A stretch of 64,000 nucleotides of DNA, taken from Panicum virgatum. Taxonomy: Eukaryota; Streptophyta; Magnoliopsida; Poales; Poaceae. The notes below the pieces were generated by a model, which did not search any database, was not told where the DNA came from, and saw only the letters and a program-made list of their open reading frames with translations. Shown piece by piece: positions 33,634 to 46,501 of the stretch; position 1 is the first letter of the stretch, and the number at the start of each line of letters is the position of its first letter. The position numbers and the translations under genes are program-made. The stretch covers positions 24,108,261 through 24,172,260 of the forward strand of contig NC_053141.1 of the NCBI RefSeq assembly GCF_016808335.1, given 5' to 3'.

Positions 33634-35010
33634 CGGGCTGACCGACGCGCAGCCCCGAGTGTACTGAACAAGTCGGGGAGGGGAAAAAAAGAAGTACAAA
33701 TAAATTTGAACTTTATTAATTACTGATGGATCGAGTACATAGCTTTGCTTTATTGTTCTTCAACGGATAGAAGCGACGAAGATGCTCGATGTTCCATGGG
33801 TTGCCCACGTCGGTTCCGTCTTTGCGTTGGAGCCTGTAGGTTCCTGGGACGACTACACTGTTCACAATGAAGGGGCCTTCCCATAGGGAAGTTAACTTGC
33901 CTCCAGGGGACTGGACCCATCGGAGTACCAGGTCACCGGCATTAAAGTCGCGCTACTGGATGTTTTTGTCGTGATAACGACGGAGCTGCTGCTCGTACCG
34001 GGCATGTTGGAGAGCTGCCGTGAGACGGTGCTCCTCAGCCAAGTTGAGATCGGTTTGCCGAGTTGTTTCGGCCTTGCCTTGGTCGTAGTTCTGGGTGTGC
34101 GGAGCACCAAAGGCGATATCCATTGGGAGGATAGCCTCAGAACCGTAGACCATGAAGAAGGGGGAGTAGCCGGTGGCCCGACTTCTCTACGTGCGCGGCC
34201 CCCATAATACCCTGGGTAGTTCTTGGTTCTATTTGGAGCCGTACTTTTTGATCGGGTCGAATATTCTGGCTTTGAGCCCCTGGAGGATCAAGCATTTGGT
34301 GCGTTCCACCTGGTCGTTGCACCGTGGGTGAGCAACGGAGGCGTAGTATACATCGATGCAGCTGTCCTGGCAGAAGTTCCAAAACTCGAATCCGGTGAAG
34401 GAGGAGCCCAAGTCCGTGATGATCCGGTTGGGCACTCCAAACCTGTGTGTTATTTCTTCGATGAACTCGGCTGCCTTGGCCGCCTATGTGGTTGAAACCG
34501 GCTTTACCTCGATCCATTTGGTGAACTTGTCGATGGCGACGAATATGTGAGTGTAGCCACCTTGTGCCGCCTTTAGTGGTCCAACCGAGTCGAGTCCCCA
34601 GCAAGTGAATGGCTAGGATGGAGGGATCGTCCGTAGGGCCTGAGCCTGGACATGCTGCTGCATGGAAAAGAACTGGCATTCGGGGCATTGCCTGATGATT
34701 ACCTGGACATCGACCAGAGCCATCAGCTAGTGAAAGCCTGATCTGAGGGCTTTGACAACCAGGGTTGATGCTCCTGCGTGATTTCTGCAAATTCCCGAGT
34801 GGATCTCGCCAAGGAGTCGGACTCCGTCTTGTTGGGAGATGCACTTGGAGAGGGTTCCAGATGAAGCCGAGTGCCTAAACAACAATTTTCCGATGACGAT
34901 GTAGTTTGCAGCTCGGCGGGCGAGTCGTTCGTGCTCCTTGTCCTTCGGATAGGACTTGTTGTTGATGATGAAGTCGAGTATCGGAGCTCGCCAATCTAGA
35001 TCGGGACGAG
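33634..35010 (-). pseudogene. T2 pol remnant: RNase H tail and integrase, Tat-type
   Basis: Minus-strand coding, broken by stops and frameshifts. From the right it reads a linker (DWRAPILDFIINNKSYPKDKEHERLARRA), the integrase zinc region, the catalytic core (PNRIITDLGSSFTGFEFWNF, YYASVAHPRCNDQVERTKC) and the C-terminal part (MVYGSEAILPMDIAFGAPHTQNYD). Closely matches the plus-strand T4 copy at 41371-46408. With 23366-24795 it forms the 3' half of one minus-strand Tat element. At about 35010 it meets T4 in inverted orientation. Confidence 0.8.
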
Positions 35011-36836
35011 CAGCCCAACAAGACCGCCTTGATCGGGACTGAGCTTGGTTCCGCATAGGAACTCGCGCTCACCTCCTTTTTCCGTGCCAACTGGGACATC
35101 GTTGCATGGAAGCCCACTGACATGCCAGGCGTTCTGAGGGAGGAGGCTAAGCACTCCTTGGATCTCAATGAAAAGGAGCGGCCCGTCAAGCAACGGCTGC
35201 ATCGCTTCCCTCAAAATCGGAGGGAGGCTATTAGGGTAGAGGTAACCCGGCTCCTAGCCGCTGGTTTTATCCGAGAAGTCACACATCTAGAATGGCTGGC
35301 AAACCCAGTCCTTGAAAAAAAGGAAAAATGGTGAATGGAGAATGTGTGTCGACTATATAGATCTCAACAAGCACTGCCCTAAAGATCCCCCTCTCCCGCG
35401 TATCGACCAGGTTGTTGACTCAACAGCCAGGTGCGTGCTCCTCTCTTTTCTTGACTGCTACTTAGGTTACCACCAGATCACCCTGAAGAAGTCGGATCAA
35501 GAGAAGACCTCCTTCATCACGCCCTTCGGGGCGTACTGCTACAACACCATGACGTTCGGCCTCAAGAATGCGGGTGCTACGTACCAGAAGGCCATCTAGA
35601 AATACTTTTAGGGGCAGATCGGGCGCAACACCGAGGCCTACGTAGATGACATTGTCATCAAAACAAGGTCCAATGATCAGTTCATTGCCGACCTCGCAGA
35701 AACATTTGAAAATCTCAGGAGATTCAAATGGAAGCCAAACCCCACCAAGTGCGTGTTTGGCATCCCATTCAGGAAGCTACTCGGCTTCATCGTAAGCAGC
35801 CGGGGCATCAAAGCCAACCCAATCAAGATCAACGCTATCAGGTTCATGAAGCCACCCAAGTGCAAGAAGGATCTGATGAAGCTTATAGGATGCATGGCAG
35901 CCTTGAGCTATTTCATCAGCCGGCTCGGCGACAAAGGCCTGCCCTTCTTGAAACCTCTCAGGAAGTCGGACAGGTTCGAGTGGAACGAGGAAGCTGTCGT
36001 AGCCTTTCAGCAGCTCAAAGAGTTCCTCCCAACTCCACCCGTCCTCACAGCTCCAGAAGATAGGGAGACGCTACTCCTCTACATCACGTCAACCACACAT
36101 GTGGTCAGCACCGCCTTGGTCATCGAACGAGACGAGCCAGGCCATGTCTACAAGGTACAACAACCCATCTACTTCATTAGTGAAGTACTCGGCGAGTCTA
36201 AGCTACGCTACCCTCAAGTGCAGAAACTCCTCTATGCGATACTCATCACATCAAGGAAGTTGTGGCATTACTTCCAGGCGCACAATGTTAAGGTGGTCTC
36301 CACCTTCCCACTCGGCGATATACTTCACAATAGAGATGCCAATGGCCGGATCATCAAGTGGTCAGTGGAAATCGGGGCCCTATCCATTGAGTTTTTTCCT
36401 CGTTCCACCATCAAGTCACAAGCCCTAGCCGACTTCATCGCCGAATGGATGGAGATCCAGGACCCTCCACCCGATGAGTGACACGAGCACTGGGTCATGT
36501 ACTTTGACGGCGCCCTCAACCTCGATGGCGCCGGTGCAGGCATCCTCTTCATCCCTCCGAGAGGTGAGTAGCTAAAAATACGTCCTGCAGGTACTCTTCA
36601 AGGCAACTAACAACGCAGCCTAGTATGAGGCCCTTATCCACGGTCTCAGGGTCGCTGCCTCCCTTGGCATCAAGAGGCTCCTCGCTTACGGCGACTCCAA
36701 AGTCGTCATTCAGCAAGTCAACAAGGACTGGGAGTGCTCCCAGGAGAAGATGGACACCTACTACAAGGAGATACGCAAGCTTGAGTCTCACTTCTACGGC
36801 CTGGAGTTCCACCACATCCTCCGAGACTTCAATGTG
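35011..36836 (+). pseudogene. T4 pol remnant, RT and RNase H, Tat-type
   Basis: Begins in the protease-RT linker (ANWDIVAWKPTDMPGVLREEA) and continues through RT ([18 protein letters not shown]) and RNase H (VMYFDGALNLDGAGAGI, a second-type RNase H) to HHILRDFNV. There, an Athila-like LTR is inserted. Breaks include a frameshift in an A-run near 35320, stops after KNAGATYQKAI and after IQDPPPDE, and further stops near 36570 and 36620. The element continues at 41371 and 45656. Long dead as a coding unit. Confidence 0.85.
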
Positions 36837-38648
36837 TGTTGACGGGCTCTTAAGTACAAAATTTAGGCCGTCAACTCCTGCATAAACACATGAAATGCAA
36901 ACATCAACATAGTAGTAGGGGTTTATTACTGACCATTTCCACGAGTGTTGGTAATTATTTGTATGCAGGTGAAATAAGGCTGAAAACACACTTCATGAGC
37001 AGGGAAACACACTTCTTAGTTCAAGCCAAAAGGCGCAACCAATCAGAGCATGAGATTCAGGCTGAAACGGATCAAAACAAGCCCAAAAAGCCAAGCAAAC
37101 AAGCGTAGGATGGGCCATGCCCCATGGGTTTAGGACAAGGGACACCAGGATAGCCCAAATGTCAAGTTTGGGGGCGGTTGGAGCCGCGGGCAGGCCAACC
37201 GACCTACCAGGTCGGCCGACCTGGCCCATGGGCCCCACCGCCTCACCCTTGACGCGTGGCAGCTCCTCGCTATCTCCCAAGGTCGGTTCCAAGGGTTAGA
37301 GCTGCAATCCTCGGCTGAAGAGGCCATGGCTCCCTCCTATATATATATGAGGGGAGGGGTTCCATTTGAGACACACCACCAAGTGGAGTTTCACATCCAT
37401 CCAAGTGCTCTCTCAAGCCTTCTCTTGGTTTAGAGTTGTCTTAGAGTAGGGAGAGGGTAAAGGTACTTAGGAGGGGCGCCGGTCTTCGGCGCTCTTCTCC
37501 ATTGTTGTACCTCAACGAGAGTGAGGGAGTAGTTCGGGAGAAGTGCCGGGGTGTCGGCTCTCTGCTCCCAGCTTGTACCTCTACGGATGCTGCTACATTC
37601 TTCGGTATTTAGTAAGTATTTGTGGTTCCTATCCCTAGTATTTTACTTGGTATAATAGATGCTAGTAGTGCTTGTAGTTGAGTGAGATCAGTTCTCTTAC
37701 TCGCGGGATCGTCGCTCTATATTCGTATAGAGTGCTGTAGTTTGCTACGGCTCGAGATACGTAGTTAGACTACAGTAGTAATCAATAGCGTAGACGTGGT
37801 GTCTAGGCTAGGTGTTATCCTTCATTTTCCTTATATCCCACGGTTTGTTAGAGGTAGGCCGTAGGTGGTGACAACCCTATTGGTCCTTTGTAATCCTCCA
37901 CATTCGGATATAGTGTAGAGCTGTTGGCCGGAGTCGACTGGCAGACCAGTATTAAGCCGGTGCCCGAAGCGAGTATTGTGCCCGAGAGATCGACCTTTAA
38001 CTTAGCAGTAGCGCTATCTTAGGAATCCTCTCTTCCCTTCTACCTATCTTGGTGTGTCCTTGGACCGATTAGAATAGAAGAGAGTGCACACACGTTCCCT
38101 GTGGATTCGATAACCCTTGGAATACTGTAACACCCTAATTTAATTTCCAGCATTTAATAATAAATTTAATTGGCTTTATTTAATTTTCTAAGGTTTATTG
38201 TGTTAGACTTGCATTTAATCTAAAATTTTGTTCCTTAAGTAATTAAAATTTACTTTAGGTTTAAACTTGTTTGTGCATTCATGCTGGTGCATAAGTTTTA
38301 TTTGTTTGGTTGAGTGCATAGGGTTTGAATTCAATTAGACTTGATTTGTTTAGAAATAGAAAAGAAAAGGAGAAAACAGTAAACCCAAACCCACCAGCCC
38401 AGCTCAGCAGCCCAAGTCATCCCAGCCCAACCAAACCCCCGCGGCCCAACCCACTGCGCACTCCCCTCCGCGGCCCAGCTCTTTTCCGCGTCCGGCCCAC
38501 CACCTCCCTCGCCCTCTCCTCTCTCTGACCGTCCGGGCCCGCGCGTCAGAGCCGCCCCCTTCCTCCCGCAGCACCCGCCCACAATGAGTTCGCCGGGAAT
38601 ATCGCGGCGGTTTCCCCTGGGCACGCACGCCTAGGTTCCCCGCCACCC

Positions 38649-38656
38649 TATAAGTA
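38649..38656 (+). promoter_or_regulatory. S2 TATA box
   Basis: TATAAGTA in CCCTATAAGTAGGCC, at the position equivalent to the TATAAATA of E1 and H. Confidence 0.55.
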
Positions 38657-39850
38657 GGCCCCGGCCTTCGCCGTACCCCATCATCCACATCCTAGCCGCC
38701 TGAACCCTAGCACGCCGAGCCCCCCCCCCCCCCCCGCTCCGCCGCCGCAGGTAAACCGGCCCGCCTCCGCGTTTCCCCCACCGCCGTCGACCTCAGAGCT
38801 TCTTTGACCCCTGGACCACCTTCGCAGGGCCCACTCATGTCTTCCCGGCGAGTCAGTAATCTCGGAGCACCCCCGCAGTGACCCGTCCACGGCCACCGCA
38901 CCAATCCCGCCGCCGAACCTCGCCGACGACCCATCTGCGCGATGTCTCCGGCCACCAGAAGTCCCCGGTGAGAACCCACAACCCTCCCTGGTTCTTTTGG
39001 CATTGAGTCTGATAGTCTGTAGTCCCTGGCCCCTGAGAACCCCGCTCGCCGGCGAAGTGCGCCGCCGCACAGATCCACCTCCCCGTCGCGCTCGCCGTAG
39101 TAGGCCTCCCCGAACCCATTTGATGTCTCGTGTGGTTTACGCGTGGTGCACTGACCCGCTCTGACCCAAGCCTGGGTCGGATTGACCCCCGGAGGGCCGG
39201 AATCAGCGAACTCCGGCGAGCCTAGCGCTGCGCCGCCACGGACAGGGCCGCCGGCGGTCGAGCGCCGCCGCCTCCCGCACCAGCTTAACCCTGGCCGCCC
39301 GATCTGGTTTCGACGCTCGAGATTAGATCGGAGTTGCATTAGATCTAAGCCACCAGATCTCAATCCGATGGCTGAGATCAAAAGATAACGGTTCAGCCTG
39401 GCTCTTTTTCTAAAGAGACCCCCAACTTTGCCTAAATCAACCTGCGGTCCAGCCTTAGTCAAAAGTATTTACGGTTTGGTCCTGTTTTTAGCACATGACC
39501 CGCCTGAGTTTCTTTAAAATAGGACCCGCCATCCAGGTTCGTTCTTTTTGCGGGTTAGACCCTGAAGCTTTAGTTTATTTATGTATTAGTCCCTGGTTTT
39601 TGCAGAAAACCCCCCTGAACCCTGTTTTCCTTACAAATAAGCCCCTAGAACTTGTTTTTAGCCTAGAATATGCGTTTTAACTCCGTTTTAAGCGTTCTTT
39701 ATGTCCACGCGATCATTGTAACGCGTAGAATAGTTTTAGACTAGTTTATTGTGCTGTTTTTATGTGTTGATGTACTGTTTCTTAGTTTTTGTTAGTGTTT
39801 GCTTGTATGCTTATTGTTGTGCCTCGTTTTGGCCATGTGTTCATGAGTAG

Positions 39851-41041
39851 ACGCTGAGTTACCGGAGGAGCCCCAGTACCAGTACCAGGAGCAGCCGTTG
39901 TCCGAGCACTTTGAGCAGCAGCAGGAGCAGTACGAGGAAGGCAAGTATAACATGAACAACCTAACATCTTTAAATACATTTTCATACTGCATTTTAATAC
40001 TGTATGCCTATAAGGACATTCCTATCCACTTTATATCCTTTATATATATATCCTTGGGTTGCATTTTGGTTAGTTGTGCTAGGTTGCTGCGCTATAACAC
40101 ACTCTGGTCCTTTTTAATTAATTTGATTAATGGTTTACTTGAACTTAATTCTGGGAGTGGCCCTCTGTGCTTCGTGCTTGGGTGGCTCACGTCTCGTTAA
40201 AATATGGTTTTTGTAGAAACATGGTTTAGGGGGCCAGCACGGTGCTTAGTGCTTGGTTGGCCACTCTCCGTAAGGACCGGTTCATAGAGCGACAACCTGG
40301 GAAAACAGCGCTACCACAAGGCTAGAATGGGATAGACTTGGCGTAATAATTAGATCTTTTTGGTTTGGAGTTACTTACCTGCGGGGCAGGGGCGGTAAGC
40401 TTCTATGGCCCTCATGCTGAGTGGCCTCGTCTGTGCTTCGTGTCTTGACGCCCACTAGACCTGCTCCATAGTCGCCGATCGACCCTCGCGGTTACTCCGT
40501 ACCAATGAGATTCTTTGTAAAGGCCTCGTAGTGAGTCGCTAGTCATCTCACCTAAGGAAGTGTGATGAACCTCTAGCGTAGCTCACGACTTGTGGGTAAA
40601 GATGTGCAACCTCTGCAGAGTGTAAAACTGGTATACTAGCCCTGCTCACGGTTATGAGCGGCCCAGATCCTCCTTTTGATTAGTGGGGTTGTCTCCTTCC
40701 GACGAGGGAGGTGCCTCTCGGGGTTACCTTGGTGGCTTGGTTTTGGTTTGGTTCTCAGTAGTAACATGATTAATACTGATTAATTACTATGTAACTGGGT
40801 TAATGGTAATTCATCAACTTGTAGTAATTAGTTTTAATAAAATTTTGCCAAGACTTAAAAGCTAATGCAGTCAGTCAGCCAACCTTAGAGCCTCATAGTT
40901 TGTGTTATACTTGTTGAGTACAAGTTGGGTACTCACTCTTGCCTCTTCTCTACTTTTTCCTCTTGGCTACGCTACTGCTGCTCAGTTCCTGCCGACACGA
41001 GGGAGTTCGCTCAGCGTTACCAGGACTACGAGGACTTCTAG
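39851..41041 (+). other. LTR two-exon reading frame, copy in S2
   Basis: Exon A 39851-39940 follows GTGTTCATGAGTAG and ends GAGGAAG before a GC donor. Exon B 40986-41041 follows CTGCTGCTCAG and ends GACTTCTAG. Both are open and joined in the same phase as in E1. A GTGAG donor at about 38969 would feed exon A with an upstream open frame of about 50 codons, but no start codon is seen. Confidence 0.4.
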
Positions 41042-41370
41042 GCGTTCGTCTCCCAGTCAATGTCCCTGTGGCGCCCTGCTCAGCTTCGGAGAGTTTTATT
41101 CGTATTTGTACTTCGCTTCCGCTGTATCAGACATTCTTGTCATTAATGTAATAAATAACATTCGTATTCGCTTTATTATATCTTTTTACGTGATATGTTC
41201 TATGATATACTATTCATTCTGTTGTATATACGTGTGACTTGATCCTGGCACGTATATGATTGCTCGGTTTATGTTCTTTTATAAACCGGGTGTTACAAAT
41301 ACTCTGAGGTGAAAGCTACAACGGTATCCGTGCGCTTGCGGATTCATTCGTGATGATAAAATACCCAACA

Positions 41371-42015
41371 ACGTGGCAGCTGATGTACTCTCCAAGCTCG
41401 GTTCCAAGCGAGCACTCATCCCGGCCGGAGTCTTCGTACAGGCTCTCAACTCCCCCACAGTCAAGATCGAAGAGGAACCTCCTACCAAGCACGACCTATT
41501 GCCAGCCCTAGGCCAAGAAGTAATAGTCGCTGATCCAGATTGGCGAGCTCCAATACTCAACTTCATCATCAACAACAAGTCCAATACGAAGGACAAGGAG
41601 CACGAGTGACTTGCCCGCCGAGCCGCAAACTACGTTGTCATCGAAACCGAGTTGTTCAGGCACTTGGCTTCCTCTGGATCCCTCTCCAAGTGCATCTCCC
41701 AGCAAGACGGAGTCCGACTCCTTGGCAAGATCCACTCGGCAATTTGCGGAAATCAAGCAGGAGCGTCAACCCTAGTTGGCAAAGCCTTCCGATCGGGCTT
41801 TTACTGGCCGACGGCTCTGGCCGACGCCCAGGTCATCGTCAAGCGATGCCCCAGATGCCAGTTCTTTTCCAAGACACAGCACGTCCTGGCTCAGGCCCTA
41901 CAGATGATAACTCCATCCTAGCCATTCACTTGCTAGGGACTCGACTTGGTTGGACCACTAAAGGCGGCTACACTCACATATTCTTCGCCATCGACAAGTT
42001 CACCAAATGGATCGA
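41371..42015 (+). pseudogene. T4 pol continuation: RNase H end and integrase zinc region
   Basis: Resumes the frame interrupted at 36836 (ADVLSKLGSKRALIPAGVF) and proceeds through DWRAPILNFIINNK, SGFYWPTALADAQVIVKRCPRC and GLDLVGPLKAAT to KFTKWI, where S3 is inserted. Stops after KDKEHE and ITPS, so it is non-functional. Homologous in inverted orientation to part of 34,500-35,010. Confidence 0.85.
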
Positions 42016-45000
42016 TGTAACACCCGGTTTATAAAAGAACATAAACCGAGCAATCATATATGTGCCAGGATCAAGTCACACGTATATACAACAGAATGAA
42101 CAATATATCACAGCACATATCACGTAAAAGAGATAAATAAAGCGAATACGAATGTTATTTATTACATTAATAACAAAATGTCTGATACAGCGGAAGCGTA
42201 AAACAAATACGATAAACTCTCGACGAAGCAGGGCACCACAGGGACGTCGACTGGGAGATAAATGCCTAGAAGTCCTCGTACTCCTGGTAGCTCTGAGTAA
42301 ACTCCCTCACCTCGGCAGGAACTGAGCAGCAGTAGAGTATCCCAAGAGGAAAAAGTATAGAAGAGGCAAAAGTGAGTACACAACTCGTACTCAACAAGTA
42401 TAACACAAACTATGAGGCTCTAAGGTTGGCTAACTCAACTGCATTAGCTTTTAAGTCATGGCTAAATTTTATTAAAACTAATTACTACAAGTTGGTGGAT
42501 TACCTTTAACCCAGTTACATAGTAATTAATCAAAATTAATTATGAAACTACTGTAAACCAACTGAACCAAGCCACCCGGGGATCCTGCCTCGCCAAAGGA
42601 AGATAACCCCACTAATCAAAAGGAGGATCTGGGCCGCTCATGACCGTGAGCACGGCTAGTATACCAGTTTTACACTCTGCAGAGATTGCACATCTTTACC
42701 CACAAGTCGTGAGCTACGCTAGAGGTTCATCACACTTCCTTAGGTGAGATGACTAGCAAACTCACTACGAGGCCGTTACAAAGAATCTCGTTGGTAAGGA
42801 GTAACCGCGAGGGTTGGATCGGCGACCATGGAGCAGGTCTAGTGGGCGTCAAGCACATATGCCAAGACATAAAGCACAGACGAGGCCACTCAGCACGAGG
42901 GCCATAGAAGCTTACCACCCTTGCCCCGCAGGTATGTTACCCCAGACCAAAAAGACCTAATTAGTAAGCCAAGACTATCTCATTCTAGTCTTGTGGTAGC
43001 GCTGTTGTCCCAGGTTGTCGCTCTATGAACCGGTCCTTATGGAGAGTGGCCAACCAGGCAGTAAGCACCGTGCTGGCCCCCTAAACCATGTTTCTACAAA
43101 AACCAATTATTACCGAGACGTGAGCCACTCAAGCCAACACAGAGGGCCACTCTCAGAATTAAGTTGCATAAACCATTAATCAAATTAATTAAAAAGGACC
43201 ATGTCTGTTATAGCACAGCAACCTAGCACAACTAACCAAAATGCAAACCCAAGGGATATATAAAGGATATAAAGTGGCTAGGAATGTCCTTATAGGCATA
43301 CAGTATTAAAATGCAGTATGAGAGTGTATTTAAAAGTGATAGGTTGTTCATGTTATACTTGCCTTCCTCAAACTGCTCCTGCTGCTGCTCAAACTGGTCT
43401 AAATATGGCTGCTCTGGGTACTGGTACTGGGGCTCCTCAGATGGATCAACGTCTACTCACGAACACATGGCCAAAACAAAGCACGACAGTAAACATACAT
43501 GCAAACACTAGCAAAAACTAAGAAACAGCACAACAATACATGAAAACAACAAACAAAACTAGTCTAGAACTATTCTACGTGTTACAACGATCGCGTGGAC
43601 ATAAAGAACGCCTAAAACGGAGCTAGAACGTGAAACTACGCTTAAAACAAGGTCCAGGGGCTTAACTGCGAGAAAAACTAAGTTTCTAGTGGTTTTCTGC
43701 AAAAACCGAGGACCTAAACATAATTAAAGGTTAGATTCAGGGGCTAGCGCATAAATTCTCATGGGCTGGACTGTGTGATCTATTTTTGAGAAAAGCAGGG
43801 GTTAAAGTGAATAAAACAGGGACTGGTTTGAATTATTTTTACACGGGCGGGGACGGCGGGTTGATACTCAGAAAATGCAGGGGCTTTTATGCAAAAGATC
43901 GTGCGCTGACCTTTATCTCGTCTGGTTGCCTCTGGGCCGATCTAATCCGGTCCGTAGATCTAGGATCGGACGGTCAGGAGCGCGGGGCGGCGGTGTTCAG
44001 TCGCCGGTGACGCGTCCCGCGGCGGCGCCGCGCTGGGGCTCGCCGGAGTTGGCCGATCCGGCGCTCCAGTGCATGGTTTGGGTTGTGGTTTGGTGCAAAA
44101 TGACGGACGCAACACGTGTGGTCCACTGGGGCCTCGTGCGCAGGTCGGGGGTGGCCGGAGCGTGGAGCTCGGCGGTGGAGGCGGCGCTGCGGTGACGGGC
44201 TCACCGGAGTCGGGCGTTCCTGCCGTGCCAGGGCAAAGTTCGAAGCACTAACCGAATGGAAAGCTAGGTTGGAGCACGGGGAAGCTCACCAAAAGCTCAC
44301 TTCGGGCAGAGAAGCGACGCTGAAGGACCGTCGGCTTGATCCTGCAGCGGCGGCCCGGCGAGGTTCGGGGTAGAGTCGAGGAGACGCAGCTTCTGGCCTC
44401 CAAATCCCACGAGCGAGTGCGCGGTCGAGCTGTGGTTCCAGGAATGCGGTCAGCAAGGCCAAGGCGTCAACGGCGGCGAGAAATCGGGCGGCGGCAGAGT
44501 TCACCTGCACTGGTGTCCGAGCGAAATTCGCGGTGAAACGTGGACCGGGGTCGCTGGCTGTGGGCTCTGGGAGATTCTGGGGCACGGGGCGGAGCTGCTG
44601 CATGGCTCTGTGGAGGCTTGAAGGCGGCGGAGCGGCGAGGCCACGTCGGCACAGGGGCAGCTCCGAGCAAATGCGATGGCGGAGGTGGTTGTTCGGGTTT
44701 GGGGTAGCGGCGGAGATGGGAATAGGGCACAGGGTTCCGCGGGGGTCTAAATAAAGGAAGAGCGCCGACGATCTCGGCGTGCGCGGAGTGGTAGGCCATC
44801 CCGAAGATCGCAACGGCGGGCTCGGGTGCGGCCGGTGCACGGAAGGAAGGAGGAAGGAGATAGCGCCGACATGTGGGCCCGGCGAGACTGAGAGAGTAGG
44901 CGCACGCAGGCGAAGCGGGTTGGTGCGGGAGGAGACTGGGCCGCTGTGCGCCAGGCAAGCCAAGCGGGAGCGAGCGAGCACTGGAGGCTGGGCCGCGCTG

Positions 45001-45655
45001 AGAAAACTGGCCTAGGGCTGGTGAGGTTGTTTGGGTTGGTTGCTGGGCCGAACGGGAGATGGACGCGCGCGCGCGCGAGGAGATGGCTGCGGTCGCTGAG
45101 CCTGACGTGCGGCTTGGTCTAGTGGGAGAGGGCATGCACTGCGTGGGATGCATCGCTGACGCGTGGGGTCGGGCACCGGGAACGGGAGAGCGCGCTGGTT
45201 TTGGGCCGCGCGGGAGGAGGGGAAAAGGAGGCCGAGCCGCTACTGGGCTGGGGTGGTAGCGTGCTGAGCGGGAGATGGTGTCACGGGCCAGACGCAGGAG
45301 AGTAAGGAGAGGGCTGGGCTAGCTTGCGAGATTTGGGTTGGGTTTCCAGGGTGGTTTGGGCTGGGCCAGGTTGGGGTTTTGGGTTGGCTGGGTTTCTTTC
45401 CTTTTTCTCTGGTTTTCCTTTCCTTTTCCTTTTTCAAACTCACACAAACTAATTTGAATTCAAAACCTTATGCACTCAAACAAACAAAACCATGCACCAG
45501 CATGAATGCACAAACAAGTTTAGACCTAAAATAAATTTTAATTACTTATGCAACAAAATTAGATTAAATGCAAGCTAAGCAAATTAAATCCTTAGAAAAT
45601 TAAATAAACCAATTAAATTTGTTATTAACTAGGAAAATTAAATTAGGGTGTTACA
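42016..45655 (-). mobile_element. S3: solo Tekay-type LTR (3640 bp)
   Basis: Minus orientation, perfect duplication ATCGA (42011-42015 and 45656-45660), no internal region. LTR frame exons are open (EEPQYQY, then EFTQSYQEYEDF). The GC-rich half at about 43,900-45,350 differs from the other LTRs and contains a CG alternation (GCGCGCGCG near 45066). No host gene seen. Confidence 0.92.
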
Positions 45656-46408
45656 ATCGAGGTGAAGCTGGTTTCAACCACGTCGGCGGCCAAGGAAGCC
45701 GAGTTCATCGAAGAAATAACACACAGGTTTGGAGTGCCCAACCGGATCATCACGGACTTGAGCTCCACCTTCACCAGATTCGAGTTTTGGGACTTCTACC
45801 AGGACACCTGCATCGATGTATACTACACCTCCGTGGCTCACCCACGGTGCAACGGCTAGGTGGAACGCACCAACGGCTTGATCCTCCAGGTGCTCAATGC
45901 CAGAATATTTGACCCGATCAAAAAGTACAGCTCCAAATGGATCCATGAACTACCCAGAGTTGTATGGGGGCTGCGCACGTAGAGAAGTCGGCCCACCAGC
46001 TACTCCCTCTTCTCCATGGTCTACGGTTCTCAGGCTATCCTCCCAACGGATATCGCCTTTGGTGCTCCACACACCCAGAACTATGACCAACGCGAGGCAG
46101 AAACAACTCGGCGAACCGATCTTGACTTGGCTGAGGAGCACCGTCTCATGGCAGCTCTCCAACATGCCCGGTACGAGCAGCAGCTCCGTTGTTATCATGA
46201 CAAAAATGTCCAGCAGCACGACTTCAATGTCGGCAACCTGGTACTCTGACGGGTCCAGTCCCCCGGAGGCAAGTCAACTTCCCGATGGGAAGGCCCCTTC
46301 ATTGTGAGCAGTGTAGCCATCCTAAGAACCTACAGGCTCCAATGCGAAGAGGGAACCGACGTGGGCAACCCATGGAACATCGAGCATCTTCATCACTTCT
46401 ATTTGTAG
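45656..46408 (+). pseudogene. T4 integrase core and C-terminus
   Basis: Resumes after S3 (IEVKLVSTTSAAKEAEF), with PNRIITDLSSTFTRFEFWDF, YYTSVAHPRCNG, then a stop in place of the next residue, VERTNGLILQVLNARIF, and the C-terminal MVYGSQAILPTDIAFGAPHT to HHFYL and a stop at 46406-46408. Further stops after WGLRT and GNLVL. Near-duplicate, in inverted orientation, of 33,750-34,470. Confidence 0.85.
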
Positions 46409-46501
46409 AAGAACAATAAAACAAAGCTATGTACTCTATCCATCAGTTATTAATAAAGTTCAATTTTTTCATTTATTTGTACTTCTTCTTTTTCCCCTCC
46501 C
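46409..46501 (+). other. T4 spacer after pol
   Basis: AT-rich non-coding sequence matching (inverted) 33,655-33,760 of T2. It ends at CTCCC (46497-46501), the left target site of element H. Confidence 0.6.

Larger units (their letters stand above)
38126..41297 (+). mobile_element. S2: solo Tekay-type LTR, plus strand (3172 bp)
   Basis: The only Tekay LTR in plus orientation. Perfect duplication AATAC (38121-38125 and 41298-41302). TATAAGTA box at 38649-38656, with a run of about 17 C near 38719-38736 and a CCGCAG then GTAAAC donor after it. Exon A of the LTR frame is 39851-39940 and exon B 40986-41041, both open, with AATAAA following near 41150. Confidence 0.92.
36837..41370 (+). mobile_element. 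Athila-like solo LTR, itself interrupted by S2
   Basis: LTR halves 36837-38125 and 41298-41370, from TGTTGACGGG to ATACCCAACA, with TATATATATATG near 37338 and no internal region. Flanks ATGTG (36832-36836) and ACGTG (41371-41375) are a 5-bp duplication with one change. Removing it restores continuous T4 coding across the site. A start hairpin (36838-36875) and an end hairpin (41326-41343) match those of T3 and L1. Confidence 0.85.

Noticed and set aside
34137..34844. 235-residue frame in the T2 region
   Set aside because: Off-frame reading of the integrase coding strand; the integrase motifs are in other frames.
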